Below, one piece after another: positions 1 through 8,319 of a DNA stretch of 64,000 nucleotides. The stretch is from Caedibacter sp052030685 (GTDB lineage: Bacteria; Pseudomonadota; Gammaproteobacteria; Francisellales; Francisellaceae). The stretch is from NCBI RefSeq assembly GCF_052030685.1, contig NZ_JBQAJM010000007.1, positions 27,907 through 91,906 of the forward strand. Reading direction: 5' to 3'. Each line of letters opens with the position of its first letter. Within the stretch, counting starts at the first letter, position 1. A program made the position numbers and the translations under genes. The notes beneath the pieces were generated by a model. The model was not told where the DNA came from. It searched no databases and saw nothing but the letters and a program-made list of their open reading frames with translations.

Positions 1-87
1 CGCTGATACTTGGATACCGAAACCATCCGTTGATAGCGACTCACCGCTTAATTTGATTAAAACACGCTTAAGTGCCAGGTGTGACAT
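1..87 (-). CDS. pyrH: UMP kinase, N-terminal fragment
   Basis: Reading the minus strand from 87 gives 29 codons running off the window edge, with the N-terminal uridylate kinase pattern LKRVLIKLSGESL, which contains the first nucleotide-binding strand-loop (KLSGE). The enzyme phosphorylates UMP to UDP in pyrimidine synthesis. AAGGAG lies about 12 nt upstream of the ATG. The gene starts 6 bp after the tsf stop, the usual rpsB-tsf-pyrH order. Only the start is visible, so length and integrity are unknown. Confidence 0.9.
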   Translation of the reverse strand, partial: MSHLALKRVLIKLSGESLSTDGFGIQVSA

Positions 88-93
88 ATGAAT

Positions 94-966
94 TTATGCT
101 CCTTGAACTTGGCTCATCACTTCAGCTGCGAAGTCAGTCTCTTCTTTTTCGATACCTTCACCAACACCAAAACGAATAAAACCAGTTACGGTTGCATTGT
201 TTGCCTTCAATAGATCTGAGACTTTTTGATCAGGGTTTTTAACAAACGGCTGACCAACTAAGCTTTGCTCATCCAAGAACTTACGAATACGCCCTGTGAT
301 CATCTTCTCGATAATCTCATCAGGCTTACCACTTTCACGTGCTTGAGCGATAAAGATCTCTTTCTCTTTAGCAACGATATCTTCTGGCACCTGATCTTGT
401 GATACAACGATTGGATTTGATGCAGCAATATGCATTGCAACATCTTTTGCCAACTCTTCATTACCACCGTTCATGGCAACGATCACACCAATACGACCAC
501 CATGGCTGTAAATGCCAACCGTCTCACCCTCAAGTGCATCAATACGACGCACATTGATGTTTTCACCGATTTTAGCGATCAAGTTCTTACGCGCTTCTTC
601 AACACTCGCGCCACATGGCAAAGTTAAAGCAAGTACTTCTTCGAGTGTTTTCGCATTTGAATTGGCAACTGCAGTAACGACTTCATCAGCAAACTTTTTG
701 AAGTTCTCATCACGTGCAACGAAGTCAGTCTCTGAGTTGATTTCAACGATTACCGCTTTGTTTGCAGATTGCGCCATTACGATAACACCTTCAGCTGCAA
801 CACGAGATGCTTTCTTATCTGCTTTTGCAGCACCTGATTTACGCATTTCTTCAACTGCTTTTTCGATATCACCATCAGTTTGTGTCAATGCTTTTTTGCA
901 TTCCATCATGCCCGCGCCAGTGCGCTCACGAAGCTCTTTTACTAATTGTGCGCTAATAGTAGCCAT
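94..966 (-). CDS. tsf: Translation elongation factor Ts
   Basis: A 290-residue protein that exchanges GDP for GTP on EF-Tu in the cytoplasm. The N-terminal UBA-like domain reads LVKELRERTGAGMMECKKAL (about residues 8-27), followed by the core with the TDFVARDENF motif near residue 80 that contacts EF-Tu. The length is normal for the family. It lies 53 bp downstream of rpsB on the same strand and just upstream of pyrH, so the three are probably cotranscribed from a promoter before rpsB. An AAGGAAT motif precedes the ATG. Confidence 0.97.
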   Translation of the reverse strand: MATISAQLVKELRERTGAGMMECKKALTQTDGDIEKAVEEMRKSGAAKADKKASRVAAEGVIVMAQSANKAVIVEINSETDFVARDENFKKFADEVVTAVANSNAKTLEEVLALTLPCGASVEEARKNLIAKIGENINVRRIDALEGETVGIYSHGGRIGVIVAMNGGNEELAKDVAMHIAASNPIVVSQDQVPEDIVAKEKEIFIAQARESGKPDEIIEKMITGRIRKFLDEQSLVGQPFVKNPDQKVSDLLKANNATVTGFIRFGVGEGIEKEETDFAAEVMSQVQGA

Positions 967-1019
967 TGATTAGATTCCTTATTGTTAATACTTTTAACTA
1001 TAAATGATAAACTTGATAA

Positions 1020-1745
1020 TTAAGCTTCTTCTTCAGAAACATCTGCTGTTTTTTCTTCTGCAATATGTGATGCTTGTTTGGCATCAATAATCGCATCAGC
1101 AAATTTGCTTAAGTAAAAACGAATTGCTTTAACCGCATCATCATTACCTGGGATAACATAATTAACATCATCAGGGCTTGAATTACTATCAACAACAGCA
1201 ACAACAGGAATACCTAAGCGCTTAGCTTCTTCAATCGCAATATGCTCTTCTTTACTATCGATAATCACTAAAACATCTGGCAAACCACCCATATCTTTGA
1301 TGCCACCTAATGCTTTTTCTAGCTTCTCGATTTCACGTGAATTTTGTAATGCTTCTTTCTTTGTCATACGCTCAAACGTACCGTCTTCTTGCATTTTTTC
1401 AAGATCACGTAAACGCTTAATGGATTGACGAATTGTTTTATAGTTCGTCAACATACCACCTAACCAACGATGATTAACATATGGCATACCACAACGTGAT
1501 GCTTCTTCAGCAATTACTTCTTGTGCTTGACGCTTAGTACCAACGAATAGAATCTTGCCGTTTTTAGACGCTGCTTTACCAACGAAATTAACAGCATCCT
1601 GAAATAAAGGCACTGTCTTTTCTAGGTTGATAATATGAATACCGTGATTAATACCAAAAATGAACTCGCTCATTTTTGGATTCCAGAATCTCTTTTGGTG
1701 ACCGTAATGAACACCAGCTTGTAACATTTCTTTCATTAAAGACAT
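1020..1745 (-). CDS. rpsB: 30S ribosomal protein S2
   Basis: A 241-residue S2 protein starting MSLMKEMLQAGVHYGHQ, with the S2 signatures VHYGHQ and HRWLGGMLTN. The ATG at 1745 is preferred because GGAG sits 6 nt upstream; a longer frame from a TTG at 1757 would place that ribosome binding site inside the gene. The tail is acidic (VSEEEA). It is first in the rpsB-tsf-pyrH operon. In gammaproteobacteria S2 represses its own operon through the rpsB leader, and a long leader is present here. Confidence 0.97.
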   Translation of the reverse strand: MSLMKEMLQAGVHYGHQKRFWNPKMSEFIFGINHGIHIINLEKTVPLFQDAVNFVGKAASKNGKILFVGTKRQAQEVIAEEASRCGMPYVNHRWLGGMLTNYKTIRQSIKRLRDLEKMQEDGTFERMTKKEALQNSREIEKLEKALGGIKDMGGLPDVLVIIDSKEEHIAIEEAKRLGIPVVAVVDSNSSPDDVNYVIPGNDDAVKAIRFYLSKFADAIIDAKQASHIAEEKTADVSEEEA

Positions 1746-1930
1746 ATTTTTCTCCAATTATGGGTTATTCCGCCATTACTCCCACTTTTAAACCTTTTTA
1801 AAAGGCACCCTAAAAGCGTGTCGAGCAACGTGTGGTTTCTTGTTGTTTTACATAAACATTAAGCCAAGCCTGACAGCAAACGTGATTGCAAACAGATATT
1901 ACTGACAAAATGCGAGGCGGATTCTAGCAT
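1746..1930 (-). promoter_or_regulatory. rpsB promoter and long leader
   Basis: On the minus strand an extended -10 (TGCTAGAAT, plus positions 1929-1921) with no good -35 lies about 175 nt before the rpsB ATG. The leader between them is untranslated. It contains short inverted segments (such as CCTTTT/AAAAGG near 1793-1806) that could fold near the ribosome binding site. An S2 autoregulatory leader is known in gammaproteobacteria; whether this one has that fold was not tested. Confidence 0.4.
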
Positions 1931-1979
1931 AAATGAACAATATCTGCTAGATAAAACCTTTAAGCATTGCGAAAAATAA

Positions 1980-2002
1980 AAAATGATATATTATAACGTT
2001 TC
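1980..2002. promoter_or_regulatory. Zur box upstream of znuA
   Basis: A 23-bp interrupted palindrome: AAAATGATATA, a central T, then TATAACGTTTC. By eye it matches the gammaproteobacterial Zur consensus (GAAATGTTATA-N-TATAACATTTC) at 9 of 11 and 10 of 11 positions. It sits 49 bp before the chosen znuA ATG, in an operon whose last gene is a Fur-family regulator with Zur features. It overlaps a likely -10 (TATAAC), so bound Zur would block transcription. The rpsB promoter region lies on the other side. Confidence 0.8.
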
Positions 2003-2051
2003 GCAGGATAACGTTAACACTGAAAGATTTATCATCTTAAGGAACTATTTT

Positions 2052-3062
2052 ATGTCTACCTTCTATAGAAATAGCAAACGAATCATATTAACCGCTACAG
2101 GCTTTCTCGCACTCATCAGCAGTTCATATGCTGATATCAAAGTCGTGGCTGCTGAAAACTTTTATGCTAATGTCGCAAGCTTAATTGGTGGTGACTATGT
2201 AAAAACCAACAGCATCATCAATAACCCTGATGCTGATCCGCATTTATTTACTACCTCAGCCAATACTGCCGTGGCTATCAATGATGCGCAAGTTATTATT
2301 TATAACGGTGCGGATTATGATCCATGGATGAAGCAGTTATTAAACGCGCAATCCAGTAACAATAAAGTCGCTATCATTGATGTGGCAACTTTAATGAATG
2401 CTAAAAGTGGTGACAATCCACATCTGTGGTACAACCCAGATACTTTCCCGAGACTGGCTAAAAAGCTGACCGAAATATTTAGCCAAATTGAACCTGAACA
2501 TAAAAAGACTTTTGATTTAAACTATCAAACTTTTGATAAACGTTATCAAACCGTTTACAGTCAAATCAATGATATCAAAGCACGCTTTGCCGGCACCAAG
2601 GTAACTGCCACAGAGCCGGTCTTTGGCTACATGGCTGATGCATTAGGGCTTACAGTGCTCGGGCAAAAATTCCAATGGACGGTAATGAATGATGCTGAAG
2701 CTTCACCAAAGATGCTCGCTGACTATCAAAGCTTATTCACAAAGCGCACCGTCAAAGTACTTTTTTATAACCAGCAAGTACATGACAATGTCACTGAAAA
2801 CATGCTAAAGCTTGCCAAAGACAATAACATCCCTTATGTTGGCGTCAGCGAAACCATGCCGCAAAATGATAATGTAATCACTTGGCTTAAAGCCAATCTT
2901 AGTGACACGCAAAAAGCATTGGAACAAGCAGCCGCCACTAAACATAACAGCAGCAAAACATCTGCTGTGAAAGCAGTGCCTCATCAAACAAGTAGCGATA
3001 CAACAAAGGCAAGCGCCAAAGGGGCAGACAAAGAAGACAACCCTTTGACAAACCTTCATTAA
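2052..3062 (+). CDS. znuA: Zinc ABC transporter, periplasmic binding protein
   Basis: A 336-residue cluster A-I metal-binding protein. The signal peptide ends near SSYA/DIKV. Likely metal ligands are His in DPHLFT, His in NPHLWYNP and, in the place of the usual third His, Glu in ATEPVFGY. There is no His-rich loop; a low-complexity Ser/Thr/Lys/Ala tail follows the domain. The ATG at 2052 is chosen because AAGGA lies 8 nt upstream and because an earlier in-frame ATG (1983) falls inside the Zur box. It is the first gene of the zinc operon. Zinc is more likely than manganese given the Zur context. Confidence 0.88.
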   Translation: MSTFYRNSKRIILTATGFLALISSSYADIKVVAAENFYANVASLIGGDYVKTNSIINNPDADPHLFTTSANTAVAINDAQVIIYNGADYDPWMKQLLNAQSSNNKVAIIDVATLMNAKSGDNPHLWYNPDTFPRLAKKLTEIFSQIEPEHKKTFDLNYQTFDKRYQTVYSQINDIKARFAGTKVTATEPVFGYMADALGLTVLGQKFQWTVMNDAEASPKMLADYQSLFTKRTVKVLFYNQQVHDNVTENMLKLAKDNNIPYVGVSETMPQNDNVITWLKANLSDTQKALEQAAATKHNSSKTSAVKAVPHQTSSDTTKASAKGADKEDNPLTNLH

Positions 3063-3066
3063 TAAT

Positions 3067-3777
3067 ATGCATGATACAACCACCATCCAATGCAACGATC
3101 TTGTCATTGGTCACTCAGCTCAAGCTCCTTTATGCAAACCTTTCGATCTAACGATTTATCAAAATCAATGGTTAGGTATCGTTGGTGAAAATGGCACCGG
3201 CAAGTCCACTTTTCTTAAAACTATTCTAGGCTTTGAACCACCCATTTCCGGCAATCTAACACTTTTTTCTCAGGCAATAGGCAAAAATAATCAATTGATC
3301 AGTTATATCCCGCAAGAACGCGAGCTTAACCTTAACCCAAATATCTCAGCTTTAACGTTGATCAAGTCTAGTTTTAATGCTAACAAAATTGGATTACCTG
3401 CTTTTGGCAAAGGTGTTGAGCAAAAAGCACATGATATTTTAGAGTTTGTCGGTGCTTTAAATTATGCGAAGAAGCCCTTTGAAACCCTTTCAGGTGGGCA
3501 AAAAAAACGCATTTATCTTGCGCAAGCGTTAATTAACAATCCTAAATTATTGTTACTTGATGAGCCTTTATCGGATCTTGACCCTCAAGCCAAACAAGAC
3601 TTTATCCAAGCGCTGAAAATCATTCATGCCAAGCAAAATATAACACTTTTGATCATCTCACATGATATGCATGAAATTGCGCATGAGCTTGATAACTTTA
3701 TTCACTTCAAAAACCAATATGTGCATCTTTGCCAAAAATTGCCATGTTTAAAGGAGGATCGCAGTGTTATCTTATAG
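3067..3777 (+). CDS. znuC: Zinc ABC transporter ATPase
   Basis: A 236-residue ABC ATPase that would power zinc import at the inner membrane. Walker A is GENGTGKST (residues 40-48), the signature LSGGQKKR is at about 141-148, Walker B LLLLDEP at about 161-167, and the switch His is in ISHDM. It starts 4 bp after the znuA stop and overlaps the permease gene by 14 bp, indicating translational coupling. Substrate specificity is inferred from the operon, not from the ATPase itself. Confidence 0.88.
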   Translation: MHDTTTIQCNDLVIGHSAQAPLCKPFDLTIYQNQWLGIVGENGTGKSTFLKTILGFEPPISGNLTLFSQAIGKNNQLISYIPQERELNLNPNISALTLIKSSFNANKIGLPAFGKGVEQKAHDILEFVGALNYAKKPFETLSGGQKKRIYLAQALINNPKLLLLDEPLSDLDPQAKQDFIQALKIIHAKQNITLLIISHDMHEIAHELDNFIHFKNQYVHLCQKLPCLKEDRSVIL

Positions 3778-4564
3778 TTTTATGCAAAACGCTTTTATCG
3801 CTGGCACCTTAATTGCCATCATCTGCGGAATCGTGAGCTTTTTTGTTGTGCTACGCAAAGCCGCCTTTGCCGCACATGGTTTGGGACACATCAGTCTCAC
3901 AGGAGCCGCAGGTGCCGTATTAATCGGTATCTCAGCAATGAACGGGCAACTCATTTCTAACATTATTGCCGCAAGCATCATGGGTGCTATGGGTGATAAA
4001 ATCAAAAAAAATGACCTAGCAGTTGGTATTGTATTAACCTTTTTCTTGGGGCTTGGCGCTTATTTTCTATATCTTTACCAAACCGGTTACTCAGGCTCGA
4101 TTATGTCGATCTTATTTGGCAATATCTTAACGGTATCAATGGAGCAAATCATCACGCTTATCATTATGGCGCTTATTAGTATTGCCATATTACTATTCAT
4201 CTCAAGAGCACTATTTTTCACCTCAATTGATCCACTACTTGCACGTGCGAAGAACATTCCCAACAAGCTTCTATCTGTTATCTTTTTTATCATCTTAGCA
4301 TTGACCGTAACCATGGCATGCCAAATTGTTGGTGTACTATTGGTATTTGCATTACTCATCGGGCCTGCTGCTTGCGCATTTCAATGGAGTGATGGTTTTT
4401 ATCAGGGCATGCTACTTAGCATTATAATATCTCTGGGCAGTGTTTGGGGTGCGCTTTGTCTTGCGTTTTATGCCAACTTACCCGCAAGTTTCTGTATTAC
4501 CATGATTATTTGCGCAGTTTATGCCATTGGTCTTATCAAACAGTTAATAATGGGACAATCATGA
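3764..4564 (+). CDS. znuB: Zinc ABC transporter permease
   Basis: A 266-residue ABC-3 family permease with seven to nine hydrophobic segments and the family pattern KAAFAAHGLGHISLTGAAG near residues 27-45. It starts at a GTG with a strong AAGGAGG 6 nt upstream, inside the end of the ATPase gene. Its TGA overlaps the ATG of the following regulator gene (ATGA). It forms the membrane channel of the ZnuABC importer. Confidence 0.88.
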   Translation: MLSYSFMQNAFIAGTLIAIICGIVSFFVVLRKAAFAAHGLGHISLTGAAGAVLIGISAMNGQLISNIIAASIMGAMGDKIKKNDLAVGIVLTFFLGLGAYFLYLYQTGYSGSIMSILFGNILTVSMEQIITLIIMALISIAILLFISRALFFTSIDPLLARAKNIPNKLLSVIFFIILALTVTMACQIVGVLLVFALLIGPAACAFQWSDGFYQGMLLSIIISLGSVWGALCLAFYANLPASFCITMIICAVYAIGLIKQLIMGQS

Positions 4565-5040
4565 GCTCAACCAAAAATTCTTTAGCTAAAATCGAAGACT
4601 TTTGTCTAAAACACAACATTAAGCTTACACGCTTGCGCAAAGAAGTGCTTACTATTTTTATTGATCAGTCATCACCGATTAGTGCCTATGAGCTGCTTGA
4701 TCTAATAAACAAAGCACAGACAGTTGAGAAAACGACGACAGAAAATAAAGCAACTAAACGCTATAATATTATGTCGATTTATCGCGTCTTGGACTTCCTA
4801 CAACAATCTGCACTCATTCATAAGTTGCACACCAGTAATCGCTACAGTTTATGCTGCCATCCTGAGCAAAAAATGTGTCAGCTTTTTATTTGCACTGTGT
4901 GCGGTCAAAAAACCGAGCTACATCATGAAGCGTTTGATCAAACATTGGAAGAGTTGGCGCAAAAAAACAGCTTTCAAATCACTGCTCACACCATTGAAAT
5001 AACAGGGCTATGCCGTAGTTGTTTGAGCGCCCATAGCTAA
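4561..5040 (+). CDS. zur: Fur-family zinc uptake regulator
   Basis: A 159-residue Fur-family repressor. A winged-helix N-terminal half (LTRLRKEVL, then YNIMSIYRVLDFL) is followed by a dimerisation half with two structural zinc pairs, C111-x2-C114 (CTVC) and C151-x2-C154 (CRSC). The start at 4561 overlaps the znuB stop; a longer frame upstream lies inside znuB and is not supported. Fourth in the zinc operon and with a Zur box before znuA, it probably represses its own operon when zinc is plentiful. Its 3' end overlaps the convergent ald gene by 33 bp. Confidence 0.85.
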   Translation: MSSTKNSLAKIEDFCLKHNIKLTRLRKEVLTIFIDQSSPISAYELLDLINKAQTVEKTTTENKATKRYNIMSIYRVLDFLQQSALIHKLHTSNRYSLCCHPEQKMCQLFICTVCGQKTELHHEAFDQTLEELAQKNSFQITAHTIEITGLCRSCLSAHS

Positions 5041-6147
5041 GGCTTCTTTTGGCGCAACATAAGCAATGTTAAGCGCATCAGCAACCGGCAGTGAGGTTAA
5101 CATGCCATTATGAACACTTAAGCCATGTTCAAGGTGGATATTATCATGAATCGCTTTTTGATAACCTTTATTTGCCAATTCCAAAGCAAAGGTTAAGGTA
5201 GCATTATTTAATGCCACAGTCGAGGTTCTGGCAACGGCACCTGGCATATTAGCCACACAATAATGCACAACATTGTCAACCACATAAGTAGGGTCTTGGT
5301 GTGTAGTTGGTTTTGAAGTCTCAAAACAGCCGCCTTGATCTATGGCAACATCAACAACAACAGAGCCTTTTTTCATCGACTTAATCATCTCTTTAGTCAC
5401 AAGCTTAGGTGCTGCAGCACCTGGCACGAGCACCGCACCGATCACCAAATCAGCTTCTTGTACATATTTTTGCAAATTATCTTTGGTTGCATAAATACAA
5501 TTTAATTTAGGTCCAAAATAATCATCTAATTCACGCAAACGATCTAAAGACTTATCAAGCACAGTCACATGTGCTTCCATGCCAATCGCCATACGAATCG
5601 CATTTAAACCAACCACACCGCCACCAATAACAACGACTTTTGCTGACTTGACACCTGGCACACCACCTAGCAACACACCACTGCCACCTTGGGCTTTCTC
5701 AAGACAGTGCGCTCCGGCTTGCACCGATAGACGGCCTGCTACTTCACTCATAGGTGTTAACAATGGCAAACGCCCATTTCTATCGGTTACCATCTCATAA
5801 GCAATTGCTGTACATTTAGACTCTAAAAGTAGCTGTGTTTGCAATGGATCAGGCGCTAGATGCAAATAAGTAAATAACAATTGGCCTTGACGCAACATCT
5901 TGCACTCATTAGGTTGTGGCTCTTTGACTTTAATAATCATATCCGCTGTAGAAAAAATCTCTGCTGGTGTTTGCATAATTTTAGCACCTGCTTGTATATA
6001 ATCTTCATTGGTAAAACCAATCGCATCCCCTGCGTTATGTTCAACAAGCACTGTATGACCATGATAAACAAACTCGGCTACATTACCTGGTGTTAGACCA
6101 ACACGGTATTCATGATTTTTAATCTCTTTAGGGATTCCCACGATCAT
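5008..6147 (-). CDS. ald: Alanine dehydrogenase
   Basis: A 379-residue NAD-dependent alanine dehydrogenase converting L-alanine to pyruvate and ammonia. Visible family features are the N-terminus MIVGIPKEIKNHEYRVGLTP, a pyruvate-binding Lys in IIKVKEPQP, a catalytic His in FTYLHLAPD and the Rossmann motif GGGVVGLNA near residue 175. GGAGG lies about 8 nt before the ATG. It ends inside the convergent zur gene. It lies 163 bp downstream of ftsI on the same strand, where other bacteria have murE. Confidence 0.95.
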   Translation of the reverse strand: MIVGIPKEIKNHEYRVGLTPGNVAEFVYHGHTVLVEHNAGDAIGFTNEDYIQAGAKIMQTPAEIFSTADMIIKVKEPQPNECKMLRQGQLLFTYLHLAPDPLQTQLLLESKCTAIAYEMVTDRNGRLPLLTPMSEVAGRLSVQAGAHCLEKAQGGSGVLLGGVPGVKSAKVVVIGGGVVGLNAIRMAIGMEAHVTVLDKSLDRLRELDDYFGPKLNCIYATKDNLQKYVQEADLVIGAVLVPGAAAPKLVTKEMIKSMKKGSVVVDVAIDQGGCFETSKPTTHQDPTYVVDNVVHYCVANMPGAVARTSTVALNNATLTFALELANKGYQKAIHDNIHLEHGLSVHNGMLTSLPVADALNIAYVAPKEALAMGAQTTTA

Positions 6148-6310
6148 TGACTATTTCCTCCGCAATTACTTTTTTAGTTTATCTCACTCTTAGTTTTTCT
6201 AGCTGCATCTTGCCGCATACAAAAATAATTCACGCGAAATATAACAAGCAAAACAACAAAAACCAAACATTAATTAGCATTCTTGAATGAATTTTACAAA
6301 GGGCTCAGTA

Positions 6311-7999
6311 TCAGCTTTTTTTAAGCTTATCAGTAGGAACGCCCATCACTCTTAACACATGCTCAGTAATTTGCGCAAAAATCGGCGCTGCTGCCGATCC
6401 CCCACCATACGCTTCCCCTTTCGGATCATCAATCACCACCACAGTAACAATTTCTGGATTCGATGAGGGCGCAATACCGACAAAGGTTGCCATATAACTA
6501 TCGGATGCGTAGCCTCCTGCAATTGCTTTACGTACTGTTCCAGTTTTACCGGCGACATGATAGCGTGGCACACGCGCTTTAGAAGCCGTTCCTCCCAGTC
6601 CTTCAACCACGGAAGTTAACATATCAACCACTTTTTCCGCAATGTCACTATTAATAATCTGATAAGCTTTAATGTCTTCTTTTTTATTGCGCTTTAATAA
6701 AGTTGGTGGAATCAACTTACCACCATTAGCAATGGCACTATAAGCTGTCGCAATCTGTAAGGCTGTCGCATTCATACCATAGCCAAATGACAAAGTTGCC
6801 AAGGGAAAGTCTCCCCACTTACGTGGACTGGGCACATAGCCTGAGCGCTCTCCAGGAAACCCTATTTCAGTGACTCGTCCAAAGCCAAATTTGCGCAATG
6901 TATCACCCAAGGCATTGGCATCAATCGATAAGATAATACGCGAAATACCGACGTTTGATGATTTCATTAAAATATGCCGTAAATCCATCTCACCATAATT
7001 ACGAAAATCTCTGACCGTACGCCCATTGAGTTTGTAATACCCTGGCGATGTGTCAACCATTGTGTCAACATCATATTGCCCTGATTCCATCCCTGCAATA
7101 GCCGCAAACGGTTTCATCACAGAACCAGGTTCATAGACATCTGTCAACACACGATTGCGACGCTTCTCAGGTGTCGCATCGTGCATATTATTAGGGTTGT
7201 ACGAGGGGTAATTAACCATTGCTAGGACTTCGCCTGTTTTAACATCCATTACTACAGCAGATCCAGCTTCCGCATGATTGTTAATTACACCCTCTTTAAT
7301 ATACTTATAAGCAATATATTGCAGCTTGCGATCAATACTTAAACTAATATCATGGCCATGTTTGACTTCTTTATCATCATCATTTTTACGTGCCACACCA
7401 CCTTTTAAATCCTTATGAATTGAACGGGTGCCATCCTTACCTGTGAGATATTTATTGTATTCCAGCTCAATGCCTTCTTGCCCTTGATCATCGATATTGG
7501 TAAAACCTACAACATGCGCCATGACTTCAGCGTCAGGATAAAAACGTTTAAACTCACGTTCAATGTTTACCCCCTTAACATCTAGGCTTTTGATTTGTTG
7601 TGCGATAAATGGTGATGCCTGACGTTTGAGATAAACAAAACCATGGCGCCCTTCGCGCGCTTTGATACGCGAAATAATTGCTTGTTGTTGTGTTTTATCC
7701 AATTCGAGCATATTAAGAATTTTACGCAAACTCGGATCATCACTTGCAATGTAATACGGATTGACCCAGATCGAATCCACAGGTGTACTAATCGCTAGTG
7801 GTTTACCATTGCGATCACTGATCATACCGCGATAGGCCGTTGTCGTTAAGCTACGCTCCGAGCGATTATCCCCTTCTTTTTTAAGCTTGCTATATTCTAC
7901 TGTTTGCATATGAGCAAGCTTATAAATCAATAAACCTAGCACACAAACAATGACTAATATAATAAAATAATATCGCCAACTTAGTTTGATCTTACGCAT
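6311..7999 (-). CDS. ftsI: Peptidoglycan transpeptidase FtsI (PBP3)
   Basis: A 562-residue division-specific class B penicillin-binding protein that cross-links septal peptidoglycan. It has one N-terminal membrane anchor (about residues 10-27), the pedestal domain with RGMISDRNG, and the transpeptidase domain with active-site Ser293 in SVMK (293-296), SSN at 347-349 and KTG at 485-487. The start overlaps the ftsL stop by 8 bp. It ends the rsmH-ftsL-ftsI run; no mur genes follow. Confidence 0.95.
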   Translation of the reverse strand: MRKIKLSWRYYFIILVIVCVLGLLIYKLAHMQTVEYSKLKKEGDNRSERSLTTTAYRGMISDRNGKPLAISTPVDSIWVNPYYIASDDPSLRKILNMLELDKTQQQAIISRIKAREGRHGFVYLKRQASPFIAQQIKSLDVKGVNIEREFKRFYPDAEVMAHVVGFTNIDDQGQEGIELEYNKYLTGKDGTRSIHKDLKGGVARKNDDDKEVKHGHDISLSIDRKLQYIAYKYIKEGVINNHAEAGSAVVMDVKTGEVLAMVNYPSYNPNNMHDATPEKRRNRVLTDVYEPGSVMKPFAAIAGMESGQYDVDTMVDTSPGYYKLNGRTVRDFRNYGEMDLRHILMKSSNVGISRIILSIDANALGDTLRKFGFGRVTEIGFPGERSGYVPSPRKWGDFPLATLSFGYGMNATALQIATAYSAIANGGKLIPPTLLKRNKKEDIKAYQIINSDIAEKVVDMLTSVVEGLGGTASKARVPRYHVAGKTGTVRKAIAGGYASDSYMATFVGIAPSSNPEIVTVVVIDDPKGEAYGGGSAAAPIFAQITEHVLRVMGVPTDKLKKS

Positions 8000-8318
8000 T
8001 ACTTTGAATCACTTTTGTTTCTTTCACACTTGGCAGACGCATATCATTTTTCTTGGCAACCTCCTCAACATGTGAGGGCGACGCCAAGGTACTATGCTCA
8101 ATCAAAATCTGTGTCCATTGATCACGCAAATCTTCTTGCTGATAGATTAGTTTCTGCTCTTTATCCAATGCCACTTTATAATGATATTTCACGATTACCA
8201 CCATAAATGCCGAGATAATAAGAGAAACACATAACAAAAAAGCAATAAGCACGCGTGCATTAAAGGTACTTTTGACAAAAGATGTAAATAGTTTCTTGCG
8301 TACTTCAGAGCGTGTCAT
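7992..8318 (-). CDS. ftsL: Cell division protein FtsL
   Basis: A 108-residue bitopic membrane protein: a basic cytoplasmic start (MTRSEVRKKL), one membrane span (about residues 20-42, VLIAFLLCVSLIISAFMVVI) and a periplasmic coiled-coil-like stretch ending in Ser/Lys-rich residues. Size, topology and position between rsmH and ftsI identify it. The ATG at 8318 lies just after the rsmH TGA, with GAGAGG inside the end of rsmH as ribosome binding site. A longer frame extending into rsmH is not supported. It recruits FtsI to the divisome with FtsB and FtsQ. Confidence 0.85.
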   Translation of the reverse strand: MTRSEVRKKLFTSFVKSTFNARVLIAFLLCVSLIISAFMVVIVKYHYKVALDKEQKLIYQQEDLRDQWTQILIEHSTLASPSHVEEVAKKNDMRLPSVKETKVIQSNA

Positions 8319-8319
8319 A

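Noticed and set aside
512..973. 153-codon frame antisense to tsf
   Set aside because: It is a mirror of a highly conserved gene with Ser/Ala-rich translation, typical of antisense frames; no independent signal.
1746..1980. tRNA or other RNA gene in the rpsB-znuA gap and in other gaps
   Set aside because: No cloverleaf-like arms or TTCGA-type T-loops were seen in any intergenic region; the gap is explained by the rpsB leader and the Zur-controlled promoter.
1983..2051. Longer N-terminus of ZnuA starting at 1983
   Set aside because: The ATG lies in the Zur box and lacks a ribosome binding site; the signal peptide starts after 2052.
2805..3107. 100-codon frame antisense to the znuA/znuC junction
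   Set aside because: Cys/Met-rich translation without family resemblance, opposite to two well-supported genes.
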